Shown in pieces: positions 1 through 7,488 of a stretch of DNA of 43,101 nucleotides; position 1 is the stretch's first letter, and each line of letters opens with the position of its first letter. Location of the stretch: the NCBI GenBank assembly GCA_016187175.1, contig JACPKG010000005.1, forward strand, positions 1 to 43,101. Reading direction: 5' to 3'. The position numbers and the translations under genes were made by a program. The notes beneath the pieces were generated by a model. It was not told the DNA's origin, did not search any database, and was given only the letters and a program-made list of their open reading frames with translations. This DNA is from Candidatus Saccharimonadota bacterium. GTDB taxonomy: Bacteria > Patescibacteriota > Saccharimonadia > Saccharimonadales > UBA10212.

Positions 1-1
1 A

Positions 2-301
2 CAGGACGAAAAGAGTCAGATAAGTAACAAAATAAAGGCTATGAACGTGCTGCGCTCGCGGCTACTTCAAGCCAAGATTGAAGAAGAACAAACTAAACTA
101 GGTGATGCCCGTCGGGCACTGATTGGTTCTGGCGACCGTAGTGAAAAAATCCGTACTTACAACTTCCCTCAAGATAGAATTACCGACCACCGCATTTGTT
201 ATTCCCGCAGCAACCTATCAGGCGCTCTGAATGGCGAGATTGACGACCTAATCGAAAAACTCCAAGCTGCCGAAAGGCAGTTAATAAGCCATGAACAATA
301 A
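2..301 (+). CDS. prfA: Peptide chain release factor 1 (RF1), C-terminal part, cut by window start
   Basis: RF1 recognises UAA and UAG on the ribosome and triggers release of the peptide. The frame is open from base 2; only about the last 99 residues are present. The visible part is the RF family C-terminus: QDEKSQ followed by a helix ending MNVLRSRLLQAK, then the conserved stretch GSGDRSEKIRTYNFPQ and RITDHR, which lie just after the GGQ catalytic loop; the GGQ itself is before the window. An internal ATG at 41 is not a start. prmC, whose product methylates the GGQ glutamine, follows 47 bases downstream in the same direction, the usual prfA-prmC pairing. Certain as to family. Confidence 0.96.
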   Translation, partial: QDEKSQISNKIKAMNVLRSRLLQAKIEEEQTKLGDARRALIGSGDRSEKIRTYNFPQDRITDHRICYSRSNLSGALNGEIDDLIEKLQAAERQLISHEQ

Positions 302-303
302 AC

Positions 304-341
304 CTACTACTTTTTTGAACGATCGTTCAAAAAAGTAGTAG
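304..341. repeat. 38-bp perfect palindrome between prfA and prmC
   Basis: Bases 304-341 equal their own reverse complement exactly, centred on GATC (321-324), with arms CTACTAC, then six T, then GAAC. As RNA it would fold into a 17-bp hairpin with a 4-base loop. It begins two bases after the prfA stop and ends 7 bases before the prmC start, so it could act as an RNA processing or attenuation site, but it lacks a following U tract and GC-rich stem. Two more perfect palindromes lie in and after prmC. Confidence 0.8.
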
Positions 342-348
342 TATTAGC

Positions 349-1215
349 ATGACTGTCGGTAAATTCGTTAGAGAATATACCAGAACCCTAAAAGAGGCTG
401 GGGTTGGGTCAGCAAGACTGGATTGTTTAGTGTTGCTGGAAGACGAACTGGGGTGTGACCGGGCTTGGATTTTGGCCCACCCGGAAGCAGAAATAAAAAC
501 CGAGCAGCTTAAAGAATTGAACAAAAAGTTAGCTCGGCGTGCTAGCCATGAGCCATTAGCTTATATCCGCGGTTTTTCTGAGTTCTATGGCCGCCGGTTT
601 AAGGTCAATAAACGGGTTTTAGAACCCCGCCCCGAATCCGAAACCATGGTTAATTTACTTTGTAAATTAGTCGTTAGTCACCAGTCGCTAGTTTCTAGTC
701 ATTTAAAAATTATAGATATTGGTACAGGCTCTGGTGTTCTAGCCATAACAGCTAAATTGGAAATTCCAGGCGCACAAATTACAGCTACCGACATAGACCC
801 CAAATGCTTGAAGGTTGCCCGCCAAAACGCCCGAGCTTTAGGAGCTAAAGTTGAGTTTATAGAAGGTGATCTCCTCCAACCTTTCCTATCCACTAACTAC
901 CATCTACCGACTACCATCTTAGCCAACCTGCCCTACGTGCCCAACCACTGGAAAATTAATGAGGCCGCGGCTATGGAACCACGGATCGCTATATTCGGTG
1001 GTAAAGATGGCCTGAACATGTATAGGAGACTATTCGAGCAATTGAAAGATTTTAAGGGTACGACCCTTAGGCCTAAGGGTCGTACCCTTAACGGAGTTGG
1101 ATTTGTGCTTACGGAGTCTTTACCGCCGCAGCACGAAAAACTGGCTAAAATTGCCGAGCATTCCGGCTACAAATTACAAAAGGTGCAAGACTTTATCCAG
1201 CTGTTCAAAAACTAA
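349..1215 (+). CDS. prmC: Release factor glutamine N5-methyltransferase (PrmC/HemK)
   Basis: Methylates the GGQ glutamine of RF1/RF2 with S-adenosylmethionine in the cytoplasm. 288 residues, normal length. The N-terminal helical domain is residues 1-90; the SAM motif IIDIGTGSG is at 121-129, the acidic ribose-binding residue follows in ATDID (146-150). The substrate motif is NLPY at 193-196 where PrmC normally has NPPY. Position after prfA supports the call over other methylases. Odd: the gene carries two tracts of degenerate 7-base repeats (668-702, 886-922), encoding linker residues about 107-118 and 180-191, and a 38-bp perfect palindrome (1053-1090, residues about 235-247); all keep the frame. 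The start is ATG 349; no clear Shine-Dalgarno is seen. Confidence 0.94.
   Translation: MTVGKFVREYTRTLKEAGVGSARLDCLVLLEDELGCDRAWILAHPEAEIKTEQLKELNKKLARRASHEPLAYIRGFSEFYGRRFKVNKRVLEPRPESETMVNLLCKLVVSHQSLVSSHLKIIDIGTGSGVLAITAKLEIPGAQITATDIDPKCLKVARQNARALGAKVEFIEGDLLQPFLSTNYHLPTTILANLPYVPNHWKINEAAAMEPRIAIFGGKDGLNMYRRLFEQLKDFKGTTLRPKGRTLNGVGFVLTESLPPQHEKLAKIAEHSGYKLQKVQDFIQLFKN
668..702. repeat. Degenerate heptamer tract inside prmC
   Basis: Five adjacent 7-base units reading TCGTTAG, TCACCAG, TCGCTAG, TTTCTAG, TCATTTA follow a TTAG; consensus TCNNTAG. The tract encodes the linker between the N-terminal and SAM-binding domains of PrmC. The same word class occurs between rplU and ileS (7846-7873). 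Confidence 0.75.
886..922. repeat. Second degenerate heptamer tract inside prmC
   Basis: Five units TATCCAC, TAACTAC, CATCTAC, CGACTAC, CATCTTA; consensus NATCTAC. It encodes residues STNYHLPTT just before the NLPY motif, where PrmC proteins have a short variable loop. Confidence 0.7.
1053..1090. repeat. 38-bp perfect palindrome within prmC coding sequence
   Basis: Bases 1053-1090 are exactly self-complementary around AGGCCT (1069-1074), with arms TAAGGGTACGACCCTT. It is translated in frame as part of KGTTLRPKGRTLN, a segment that looks inserted between the helix ending in EQLKDF and the strand GFVLTE. This resembles the concept of palindromic elements inserted into genes (for example Rickettsia palindromic elements), but I do not recognise the sequence. 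Confidence 0.85.
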
Positions 1216-1230
1216 TAAGACCCTTCTAAT

Positions 1231-1258
1231 ATTCTAATATTCTTAAGAATATTAGAAT
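1231..1258. terminator. 28-bp perfect AT-rich palindrome between convergent prmC and htrA
   Basis: ATTCTAATATTC (1231-1242) is mirrored exactly around TTAA to 1258. prmC ends at 1215 and htrA ends on the other strand at 1299, so this is the likely bidirectional stop. The left arm is itself a doubled TTCTAATA octamer. No GC-rich stem, so terminator function is an inference from position. Confidence 0.5.
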
Positions 1259-1273
1259 GGATGTTCTTGCCTC

Positions 1274-1308
1274 TTAGCTTTTACCATTTGATTATTACTT
1301 ATTGCTCG
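1274..1308. repeat. Degenerate heptamer tract at the htrA 3' end
   Basis: Five units TTAGCTT, TTACCAT, TTGATTA, TTACTTA, TTGCTCG; consensus TTANYTA. The htrA stop codon (1299-1301, minus strand) lies inside the tract. Confidence 0.65.
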
Positions 1309-2498
1309 CTCGGAGCGGCTTCGAGTGTGGCGCGAACGGTGATAGTTTTATCGTCACGGACAATGGTTAGGGTAACGTTCTCGCCAACCTGGAAGCGTGA
1401 TAGGGCGGCGGTGAGGCTGGTTTTTTCGTCAATTGTGATGTTATTAACCTTGGTGATGATGTCTTTTTCTTTCAAACCGGCTTTCTCGGCCGGGCTGCCG
1501 GCTACAACCGAAGAACTATCGCGGGATGGAACAATATAAGCGCCTCTTTTAACATCCAGGTTGTACTGATACGCCAAATCATCAGTCAAAGAAACATAGC
1601 GCACACCCAGGTAGGCTTGTTGTAGCTTGCCGCTACGAAGAACACCATCAATCAGACCTTTGACATCGTTAATTGGAATAGCAAAACCAATATTTTCCGC
1701 ACCCCCAGCGATAGCTGTATTTATAGCTATAACCTCACCACTAATATTAACCAACGGTCCGCCAGAGTTACCTTGATTAATGGCTGCGTCAGTCTGGAAT
1801 AAATCTGTTAGCGTTTCGGCGCCAGCGCCAGATTGGTCTGCGGCCACCACACTGCGGCCATGTCCAGAAATGATTCCTTCAGTAACCGTATTTTGGAACT
1901 GGCCAAGAGCATTACCGATTGCAATAACCCGATCGCCGACTTCCATTTTAGAAGAGTCTCCAATTGTCACGGGAGTCAAGCTCTTGCCCTTTAAATCGCT
2001 GATTTTAAGAAAGGCCACGTCCAGTGGATTGTTCTCGCTTGTGCGACCCAGTACCTGGACGTTGGCGTATTGAGTACCATCAGCCATGGTTATGCTGACC
2101 TTTGTGGCACCAGCTGGTACGACGTGACGGTTGGTAACAATTACGCCCTCAGCACTGATAATGAAGCCGGTGCCAGCACTAGCTTGCCGCTGAGGCACAA
2201 CGAAGCCAAAAAAATCTGTGGCGCTGGTTTCGCTTTCCACTTCTACGGACACAACACTTTGGCCGACTTTTTTGGCTATCTCGGAAATTAGTTCACTCTC
2301 ACTACTAATTACCTGCTGTTTCTGCTCTATGGTCTTGGCTGTTTGGCCGCCGTTGCCGCTAATCTGAGCACCTAACAAACCACCACCAAAACCTATAAGT
2401 CCACAAAGAACCACAAAAGAGAATCTTTTAATACGATTTTGAAGGTTGGTGAAGCTAAGACCAGGTAACTTTGGTTTGTTAAACTGAACTATCGACAT
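1299..2498 (-). CDS. htrA: Membrane-anchored serine protease of the HtrA/DegP family
   Basis: Envelope quality-control protease. 399 residues from ATG 2498, chosen over the GTG at 2504 because AGGGAG lies at 2505-2510 at proper spacing for the ATG and would overlap a GTG start. One N-terminal transmembrane segment (VVLCGLIGFGGGLLGA, about residues 29-44) anchors the protein with the catalytic part outside. The triad is visible: His in TNRHVV (residue 125), Asp in NPLDVAFLKI (160), Ser in GNSGGPL (245). A single C-terminal PDZ domain occupies about residues 290-395 (YLGVRYV, then AGLKEKDIITKVN). It is convergent with prmC. Family call is secure; whether it is DegS- or DegP-like cannot be said. 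Confidence 0.96.
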   Translation of the reverse strand: MSIVQFNKPKLPGLSFTNLQNRIKRFSFVVLCGLIGFGGGLLGAQISGNGGQTAKTIEQKQQVISSESELISEIAKKVGQSVVSVEVESETSATDFFGFVVPQRQASAGTGFIISAEGVIVTNRHVVPAGATKVSITMADGTQYANVQVLGRTSENNPLDVAFLKISDLKGKSLTPVTIGDSSKMEVGDRVIAIGNALGQFQNTVTEGIISGHGRSVVAADQSGAGAETLTDLFQTDAAINQGNSGGPLVNISGEVIAINTAIAGGAENIGFAIPINDVKGLIDGVLRSGKLQQAYLGVRYVSLTDDLAYQYNLDVKRGAYIVPSRDSSSVVAGSPAEKAGLKEKDIITKVNNITIDEKTSLTAALSRFQVGENVTLTIVRDDKTITVRATLEAAPSEQ

Positions 2499-2627
2499 AT
2501 CCACTCCCTTTTAAACCATAAACCTTAAAGTAAGCTTAAAACCCCAATGCCAGTCTAACATGCACCCGGCCCGGCCCCAGGGCCCTCACAAAAAATGAAC
2601 GCTAGTGGTTTTTGTGGGATATGGGGG

Positions 2628-2652
2628 TAAGGAACCGCCGAAGGGTGCCTTA
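2628..2652. repeat. Hairpin of a dispersed family, downstream of the membrane-protein gene
   Basis: TAAGGAACC (2628-2636), loop GCCGAAG, then GGTGCCTTA (2644-2652): a 9-bp stem with one mismatch. A closely related hairpin with perfect arms and loop GCGAAAG lies after fmt (24551-24577). Just upstream, CACAAAAA (2587-2594) and TTTTTGTG (2609-2616) can form another stem. The rest of the 2505-2665 spacer shows nothing else. Confidence 0.6.
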
Positions 2653-2665
2653 TAAGCGATAGCGC

Positions 2666-3418
2666 CTAGACGGTGCTACCGGCCCAGTCAGATAGCACAA
2701 TAACCATTACTAAAATAACGAACATAATACTAAGCATCTGCCGCTGCAACGATGGAGTTAGACGTTCAGTGGCATCAAGATAATAAAGGGCAGCCAGGCA
2801 ATAACCAATAACCGTCAGAAAAACAATTATCTGTGCGATGGTGCCATAAAACAGCAGCCAGTGGCCCAAAATGAAGGCCAGCGAGGCTGAAAAATAAGCC
2901 CAAACATGAGCTAAAAGAGTGGTATGAGGCTCTTCAAAACTGGTTAAAAAGTGTCTGGCAGCCAAGTAGGCTACCAACCATGTACCGAACACCAAGCCCG
3001 CCAGCGAGGCGTCGCCGAACTTCAAATATAAGACAGCCAGTCCCATCAGCTGGCCTATCATCGCCTGAGCTGACACGCTTAAAACATCGCTACGTGGTTT
3101 TAACCAAGTCAGCCAGCCAATGAAAAGCGTCATCCAAAACAACTGCCACCAGGTTACCGAGGTATTACTCATAAAAATGACCAGGGAAAGACCAACAATA
3201 ATGTCGACACTATTAGCTACAAGATTAGCTATCCAATAACGCGGACGGACAGCCAACATCCGCCATTTACTGATTAAAACAAGCAGTATGGCTATTGAAA
3301 CAAAATCAATGCGGACTAGTATGTAAGCCAGTATGGGTAGCAGCGCCAGAAGCAGGACGTGAATAGAGTGGGAAAAGCCCTTAACTGGTTTGAGTCTGCC
3401 CCTAGTTATCGATAGCAT
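2666..3418 (-). CDS. Conserved multi-pass inner membrane protein of unknown function
   Basis: I do not recognise the family. 250 residues with about seven or eight hydrophobic segments separated by short loops (for example VLLLALLPILAYILV near residue 27, IIVGLSLVIFM near 73, IAQIIVFLTVIGYCLAALYY near 196, IMFVILVMVIVL near 232) and no soluble domain. The start ATG (3416-3418) overlaps the 3' end of the LCP-family gene by 17 bases, so the two are translationally linked and probably co-transcribed, suggesting an envelope role next to the wall ligase. Aromatic- and Trp-rich, with charged residues confined to loops. No transporter or enzyme signature is visible. Confidence 0.75.
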   Translation of the reverse strand: MLSITRGRLKPVKGFSHSIHVLLLALLPILAYILVRIDFVSIAILLVLISKWRMLAVRPRYWIANLVANSVDIIVGLSLVIFMSNTSVTWWQLFWMTLFIGWLTWLKPRSDVLSVSAQAMIGQLMGLAVLYLKFGDASLAGLVFGTWLVAYLAARHFLTSFEEPHTTLLAHVWAYFSASLAFILGHWLLFYGTIAQIIVFLTVIGYCLAALYYLDATERLTPSLQRQMLSIMFVILVMVIVLSDWAGSTV

Positions 3419-5033
3419 CTTTGCCCAAAATTATAACAAACTTGGTCTCAGCCGGGGGTGTAATACCGTATTCCGGAGGTATCTTACCCATCGCCTTGAC
3501 ACTAAGCCTCTGCTCCAAATAGTGCCGGGTATATTTCGCCTCAGAGGAACTTAAATCTACTAACGTTGTCTGAAAGGGGTCAGTGGTCTTAGGTGCCGTC
3601 TCCACAACCGTAACTTTATAGCCATAAGATTTGAGCAGATCGGCCTTCTTGGTAGCCATCCCTGTAGTGCTGGTGGCATTATATATAGCTACTGCGGCAT
3701 CCTCTTTGATCAGGAAGCTATCGCGCAGGGCATTACGGACATAGCTTTGCAAAGGCCCGTAATCATACAGCCCCGCCTTAGGCCGGACGATGGAGAAGCC
3801 GTTAAGGCTAGAGGTGGTTAGTAGATCGTGCGGCGGTGTTACTAAATCAAGCGAGGCGATATTGCTTGATGGGATTTTCGCAACAACTTCATATAATTGC
3901 CTGATGTCATTAAGTGTAAAGTCGGTATAAATGTTGTCCCCCAAACTATCCATCAGCTGCGAAATTCTTATCGGATTGGCAAAAGTGCCGGCAGATAGAA
4001 TTTTATCTTTTAAGGCTACTACAATCAGACGCTGGCGCTCAGACCGGGCAAAATCAGTACTTGTCTGACGAGACTTAACGTAAAGCAGCGCCTTAGCACC
4101 GTTAAATTCAGTAGTGCCTTTTTGGGCAATGACTGGATTACCGTTATTTTCCCAAGCAATTGACGGGTCATATAAGGTCTCGGGCACATTTATAGTCACA
4201 CCACCAAGTGCGTCAACGGTCTGTTGAAAGGCGACAAAATCGACTACGGCATGGTAGTGAATCGGTATGCCGATGACAGGCTCCAGCGTTTTATCCAAAA
4301 GTGCCAGAGCGTCTTTTTCTTGTTCGGTTTTGGATTTATTTTTGGAATTCTGTTTGCCGTAGGCAAAGGCGGCATTGATCTTTTGGGAACCATTATTTGG
4401 GATCTTTACCCAGAGGTCACGTGGTAGGCTAAGCAGTGAAACTTGTTTGTTAATTGGATCAACGCTGGCCAGCATCACAGTATCGGTCAGATCGGCCCCT
4501 TCATGGCCTGGGCCGCCTATGCCTAAAATGAGAATATTGACCCGTCCGTCACCTTCACCACGCAACTTATTGACATCTACGTTAGCCTCAAGCGCTGGAG
4601 CTCCACCTCCGCCCCTGAATAAATTGCGCTCCAATATATAGAACTTTACTCCCATAAAAATGCCGCCGACTGCTACCGCTGCCAAGATAATAAACACCAT
4701 TCGTTTTAATGACCATTTTAGGTGCCATCCAGAAGCACGGAATTTAAGTCTTGTCTTACCTTGGTCCAGGCTTTCATTATCTAAGATTATTGGCTCATTC
4801 ATAGAGAAATCAGTTTCCGAGGACAGAGCGGCAGTTCCCAAATTACCCGAACCGGGGCGCATAGGATGAAAACCTTCAGCCTGCCGCAGTGTGCTACCTA
4901 AAGTGGCTTCACGGCCGGCTTTATGGGAGTGAAATGGAACAGCTGTCGGCATGCCCAAACGACGGTTATCCGACACAATTCCGTCTATTGAGGTGCCCCG
5001 GCGCGACCCTTTGGATTTCGGCTTTCGATGCAT
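3402..5033 (-). CDS. LytR-CpsA-Psr (LCP) family envelope polymer ligase with LytR C-terminal domain
   Basis: LCP enzymes move lipid-linked glycopolymers onto peptidoglycan outside the membrane. 543 residues from ATG 5033; the frame is open 150 bases further, but that would run into the divergent lepB coding region. A basic, disordered cytoplasmic tail of about 110 residues precedes one transmembrane helix (MVFIILAAVAVGGIFMGVKF). The LCP core contains VNILILGIGGPGHEGADLTD and LLSLPRDLWVKIP, then DFARSERQRLIVVALKDK with the two phosphate-binding arginines. The C-terminal part starting AAVAIYNATSTTG matches the LytR_C domain. A possible -10 TATACT (5052-5047) lies 13 bases before the ATG. The following gene overlaps its end. 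Confidence 0.92.
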   Translation of the reverse strand: MHRKPKSKGSRRGTSIDGIVSDNRRLGMPTAVPFHSHKAGREATLGSTLRQAEGFHPMRPGSGNLGTAALSSETDFSMNEPIILDNESLDQGKTRLKFRASGWHLKWSLKRMVFIILAAVAVGGIFMGVKFYILERNLFRGGGGAPALEANVDVNKLRGEGDGRVNILILGIGGPGHEGADLTDTVMLASVDPINKQVSLLSLPRDLWVKIPNNGSQKINAAFAYGKQNSKNKSKTEQEKDALALLDKTLEPVIGIPIHYHAVVDFVAFQQTVDALGGVTINVPETLYDPSIAWENNGNPVIAQKGTTEFNGAKALLYVKSRQTSTDFARSERQRLIVVALKDKILSAGTFANPIRISQLMDSLGDNIYTDFTLNDIRQLYEVVAKIPSSNIASLDLVTPPHDLLTTSSLNGFSIVRPKAGLYDYGPLQSYVRNALRDSFLIKEDAAVAIYNATSTTGMATKKADLLKSYGYKVTVVETAPKTTDPFQTTLVDLSSSEAKYTRHYLEQRLSVKAMGKIPPEYGITPPAETKFVIILGKDAIDN

Positions 5034-5086
5034 AACGTCAATTCTCAGTATAACATTAGAGTTTACGAGCTGGAGCCGCCGCGCGC

Positions 5087-5092
5087 TATAAT
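5087..5092 (+). promoter_or_regulatory. -10 hexamer of lepB, placed for an almost leaderless mRNA
   Basis: TATAAT ends 8 bases before the lepB ATG, so transcription would begin about 0-2 bases upstream of the start codon. A GGAGG at 5093-5097 is only 3 bases from the ATG, too near for a normal Shine-Dalgarno. A convincing -35 is not seen; TTTACG at 5062-5067 is 19 bases away. Confidence 0.55.
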
Positions 5093-5100
5093 GGAGGCCT

Positions 5101-5706
5101 ATGGAGCCTAACAAGAAAACGCTTTGGCCTGGATCCTTCTTAAAAAGATTCAATAACGAATGGTTCTCCTTCCTCATCATCATATTAGCGGCTGCAGGCG
5201 TTTATTTTTTCGTCCAAGCGTTCTTGTTTCGTTCTTATGTGGTCGAAGGTCAAAGCATGGAGACAACACTGTCGCATAACGACCGTTTAATCATCAACAA
5301 GCTGCCAAGAACCTTATCTCGCATAACCAAGAATGCTTATATTCCGCAGCGGGGCGACATTGTCATCTTTAACCAGGCTGGGCCGCTAAGCACAGAAAAA
5401 CAACTCATTAAAAGGGTTATCGGGCTGCCTGGCGAGCGGGTTGTAGTCAAAAAAGGAGCTCTAATTGTGTTTAACTCTTCACATCCAAACGGCTATGATC
5501 CCGATAAAGCCGGCCTTTACTTTATTGCGGTGGCTGACACTCCAGGCAGCGTTGACATTACGCTAAAAGCTAACCAGATATTCGTTCTGGGTGATAACCG
5601 AGAAAATTCAGAGGATTCCCGTTATTTCGGAGCCGTAGCGGTCAATAAAGTTGTCGGTAAACTGGCGTTTCGATTAATGCCGCTCAATGAAGCCCAACGA
5701 TTCTAA
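5101..5706 (+). CDS. lepB: Signal peptidase I
   Basis: Membrane-bound Ser/Lys endopeptidase that removes signal peptides from exported proteins. 201 residues. One transmembrane segment, FLIIILAAAGVYFFVQAFLF (24-43), followed directly by box B with the nucleophile Ser52 in VEGQSMETTL, the general base Lys104 in LIKRVIGLPGE, and box E GDNRENSEDSRYFG near residue 163. Short compared with proteobacterial LepB, typical of Gram-positive-like forms. Divergent from the LCP gene with a 67-bp shared promoter region, and convergent with parB. It likely processes the HtrA, SBBP and fibre proteins of this window, but that is inference. Confidence 0.96.
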   Translation: MEPNKKTLWPGSFLKRFNNEWFSFLIIILAAAGVYFFVQAFLFRSYVVEGQSMETTLSHNDRLIINKLPRTLSRITKNAYIPQRGDIVIFNQAGPLSTEKQLIKRVIGLPGERVVVKKGALIVFNSSHPNGYDPDKAGLYFIAVADTPGSVDITLKANQIFVLGDNRENSEDSRYFGAVAVNKVVGKLAFRLMPLNEAQRF

Positions 5707-5739
5707 AATAGGGTTGCAGGTTTGGCGGGATGTAGTTAT

Positions 5740-5756
5740 GAATAAAAAGTTTATTC
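5740..5756. terminator. AT-rich hairpin between convergent lepB and parB
   Basis: GAATAAA (5740-5746), loop AAG, TTTATTC (5750-5756) is a perfect 7-bp stem; outer AGTTAT/ATAACT can extend it. It is placed between two converging genes; a weak, bidirectional terminator is plausible. Confidence 0.4.
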
Positions 5757-5792
5757 TTAGCCTTGATATAACTCTGCTAGCCTAAAACCCCA

Positions 5793-6647
5793 CTAGCCTA
5801 TCTGCCTGGCTAGTTTTTCTAAGTCTTTCTCGTTGTTAAAATGAATCATCAACTGCCCGCCCTTGGCAGTATGTTTAACTCTAACTTGACGACCCAATTT
5901 CTGGCTGAGTCTTTTAGTCAACGTTGTTTCACTTGCTGTCCGGATTAATGCTTGCTGAGTAGTGGCACCCTTTTTGGCGGCCACGACAAACTGTTCGGCT
6001 TGGCGTACCGTCCAACCATTGTTTAAAACACAACTCAGTAATCCCTGTTGTTTGGTTGGGCTACCTTTCAGTGCCAGGATAGCCCGGGCATGACCTTCAC
6101 TTATCTTGCCCTCCTGTAAAGCTTCTCGGGCATCGTCTGGTAACTGTAGTAATCTAGCCATATTGCTGATGGTCGAGGGCGCTTTGCCAAGTTTTTCGGC
6201 GATGGCCTCCAGCGTTAGACTAAATTGCTGTTGTAATTTATACACGGCCATGGCCTGCTCAAGAGGCGATAGATCAACGCGTTGTATGTTCTCTATTATG
6301 GCTAGCTCAATCTGCTCCAGCTCTTGCAGTGATCTAACGATAGCCGGAATAGATTTTAGTCCGGCGTCACGGGCTGCCCGCCAGCGACGTTCGCCAGCCA
6401 CTATGCGATATAGCTTGCCGTGACGAACCACGATTATTGGTTGTAGGACGCCATGCCTTTTTATGGACGCGGCCAGGCCGGCAAGTTCGTTTTTATCAAA
6501 ATCACGTCGGGGTTGCTCGCCTCTAGGCAGAATGTCTGTGATGAGTAATTTTTGTACGCGACTGGTATCTTCTTGTAAAATTGAAGTGTCAAAATCAGTT
6601 GGAATTAACGTATCAAAACCACGTCCTAACGACTGTTTAGCGCTCAT
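5793..6647 (-). CDS. parB: Chromosome partitioning protein ParB
   Basis: CTP-dependent DNA clamp that loads at parS and spreads, working with ParA to segregate the chromosome. 284 residues. N-terminal ParB/Sulfiredoxin-like domain with GERRWRAARDAGL (CTP-binding box), the IENIQR segment, then the helix-turn-helix region SLTLEAIAEKLGKAPSTISNMARLLQLP, GKISEGHARAIL, and a short basic C-terminal dimerisation domain. Its start ATG overlaps the parA stop by 4 bases (ATGA), giving translational coupling in a parA-parB operon. No parS-like 16-mer was noticed in the window. Confidence 0.96.
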   Translation of the reverse strand: MSAKQSLGRGFDTLIPTDFDTSILQEDTSRVQKLLITDILPRGEQPRRDFDKNELAGLAASIKRHGVLQPIIVVRHGKLYRIVAGERRWRAARDAGLKSIPAIVRSLQELEQIELAIIENIQRVDLSPLEQAMAVYKLQQQFSLTLEAIAEKLGKAPSTISNMARLLQLPDDAREALQEGKISEGHARAILALKGSPTKQQGLLSCVLNNGWTVRQAEQFVVAAKKGATTQQALIRTASETTLTKRLSQKLGRQVRVKHTAKGGQLMIHFNNEKDLEKLARQIG

Positions 6648-7429
6648 AGTCTCCTTTCTAGTTCTTTCGCCAGAGCCTTGTAGGATCGGGCACCTTTACT
6701 CCATCTATCATGCTCTATTATAGTACGGCCAAAACTTGGTGCTTCAGCCAAACGTATATTGCGTGGTATTACAGTTTTAAACAGCTTTTCGCCAAAATGT
6801 CGCTGCAGTTCTGTCTTAACCTGATCTGACAAAGATGTCCGCTTGTCATACAGTGTGATTAAAACGCCCAAAAGATTAAGCTCCGGATTTAGGGCTTGGC
6901 GAACTTGACCGATAGTGGTCAAAAGTTGTCCTAATCCTTCCATGGCATAGTATTCGGCTTGAACCGGTATAAGCGCGTCAGTCGCGGCACAAAGAGCGTT
7001 GACGGTCAAAAGGCCCAGTGACGGCGGACAGTCAATTAGGATGTAGTCAAAATCTAGCCTGTCCAACACTTTCTTAAGCTGCAACTCGCGGTTAGAAATG
7101 TTTACAAGCTCTACTTCCGCACCGGCTAAATTAGCATTGGCTGGCAGTAATGACAATTTAGCAGAATCAATACTCTTAATGGTGTTGCTAACCTCGGCAT
7201 ATGAAAACAATACGTCGTACAACGTTGAATCCAAACTATTTTTGTTAACACCAAGCCCACTAGTGGTATTGCCTTGCGGATCGGCATCGCAAATGAGCAC
7301 CGATCGGCCACTTCTAGCTAAATAAGCAGCCAAATTAATTGCAGTCGTCGTTTTACCGACTCCGCCTTTTTGGTTCAGTATTGCTATGACGTGCGCCACT
7401 TTTTTATCTTGTTTATCTTGCCTTTGCAC
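6644..7429 (-). CDS. parA: Chromosome partitioning ATPase ParA/Soj
   Basis: Deviant Walker ATPase that forms DNA-bound dimers and moves ParB-parS complexes. 261 residues from GTG 7429. The deviant P-loop KGGVGKTTTAINLA is near residue 20, Walker A' in LICDADPQGNTTSGLG, Walker B in YILIDCPPSLGLLTVNAL, all canonical. ParA proteins usually begin a few residues before the P-loop, so the GTG at 7399 (reading VAHVIAILNQ) is an alternative start; neither has a good Shine-Dalgarno. First gene of the parAB pair; rplU lies upstream in the same direction with a hairpin between. Confidence 0.96.
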   Translation of the reverse strand: MQRQDKQDKKVAHVIAILNQKGGVGKTTTAINLAAYLARSGRSVLICDADPQGNTTSGLGVNKNSLDSTLYDVLFSYAEVSNTIKSIDSAKLSLLPANANLAGAEVELVNISNRELQLKKVLDRLDFDYILIDCPPSLGLLTVNALCAATDALIPVQAEYYAMEGLGQLLTTIGQVRQALNPELNLLGVLITLYDKRTSLSDQVKTELQRHFGEKLFKTVIPRNIRLAEAPSFGRTIIEHDRWSKGARSYKALAKELERRL

Positions 7430-7449
7430 TTCTAGCCTACCACCATTAG

Positions 7450-7475
7450 CTTAAGCAGTAAATGCTCTGCTTAAG
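7450..7475. terminator. Hairpin between rplU and parA
   Basis: CTTAAGCAG (7450-7458) and CTGCTTAAG (7467-7475) are perfectly complementary with an 8-base loop. It follows the rplU stop on the minus strand by 13 bases. No U tract follows, so this may be an mRNA-stabilising or processing stem rather than a full terminator. Confidence 0.45.
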
Positions 7476-7488
7476 GACAGGTTGCGGG

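Noticed and set aside
5034-5183. 50-codon N-terminal extension of the LCP gene
   Set aside because: It overlaps the lepB coding region and has no conserved residues; ATG 5033 is a better start.
5920-5940. parS-like TTGTTTCACTTGC inside parB
   Set aside because: Only one half resembles the parS consensus TGTTTCACGTGAAACA; the other half is absent.
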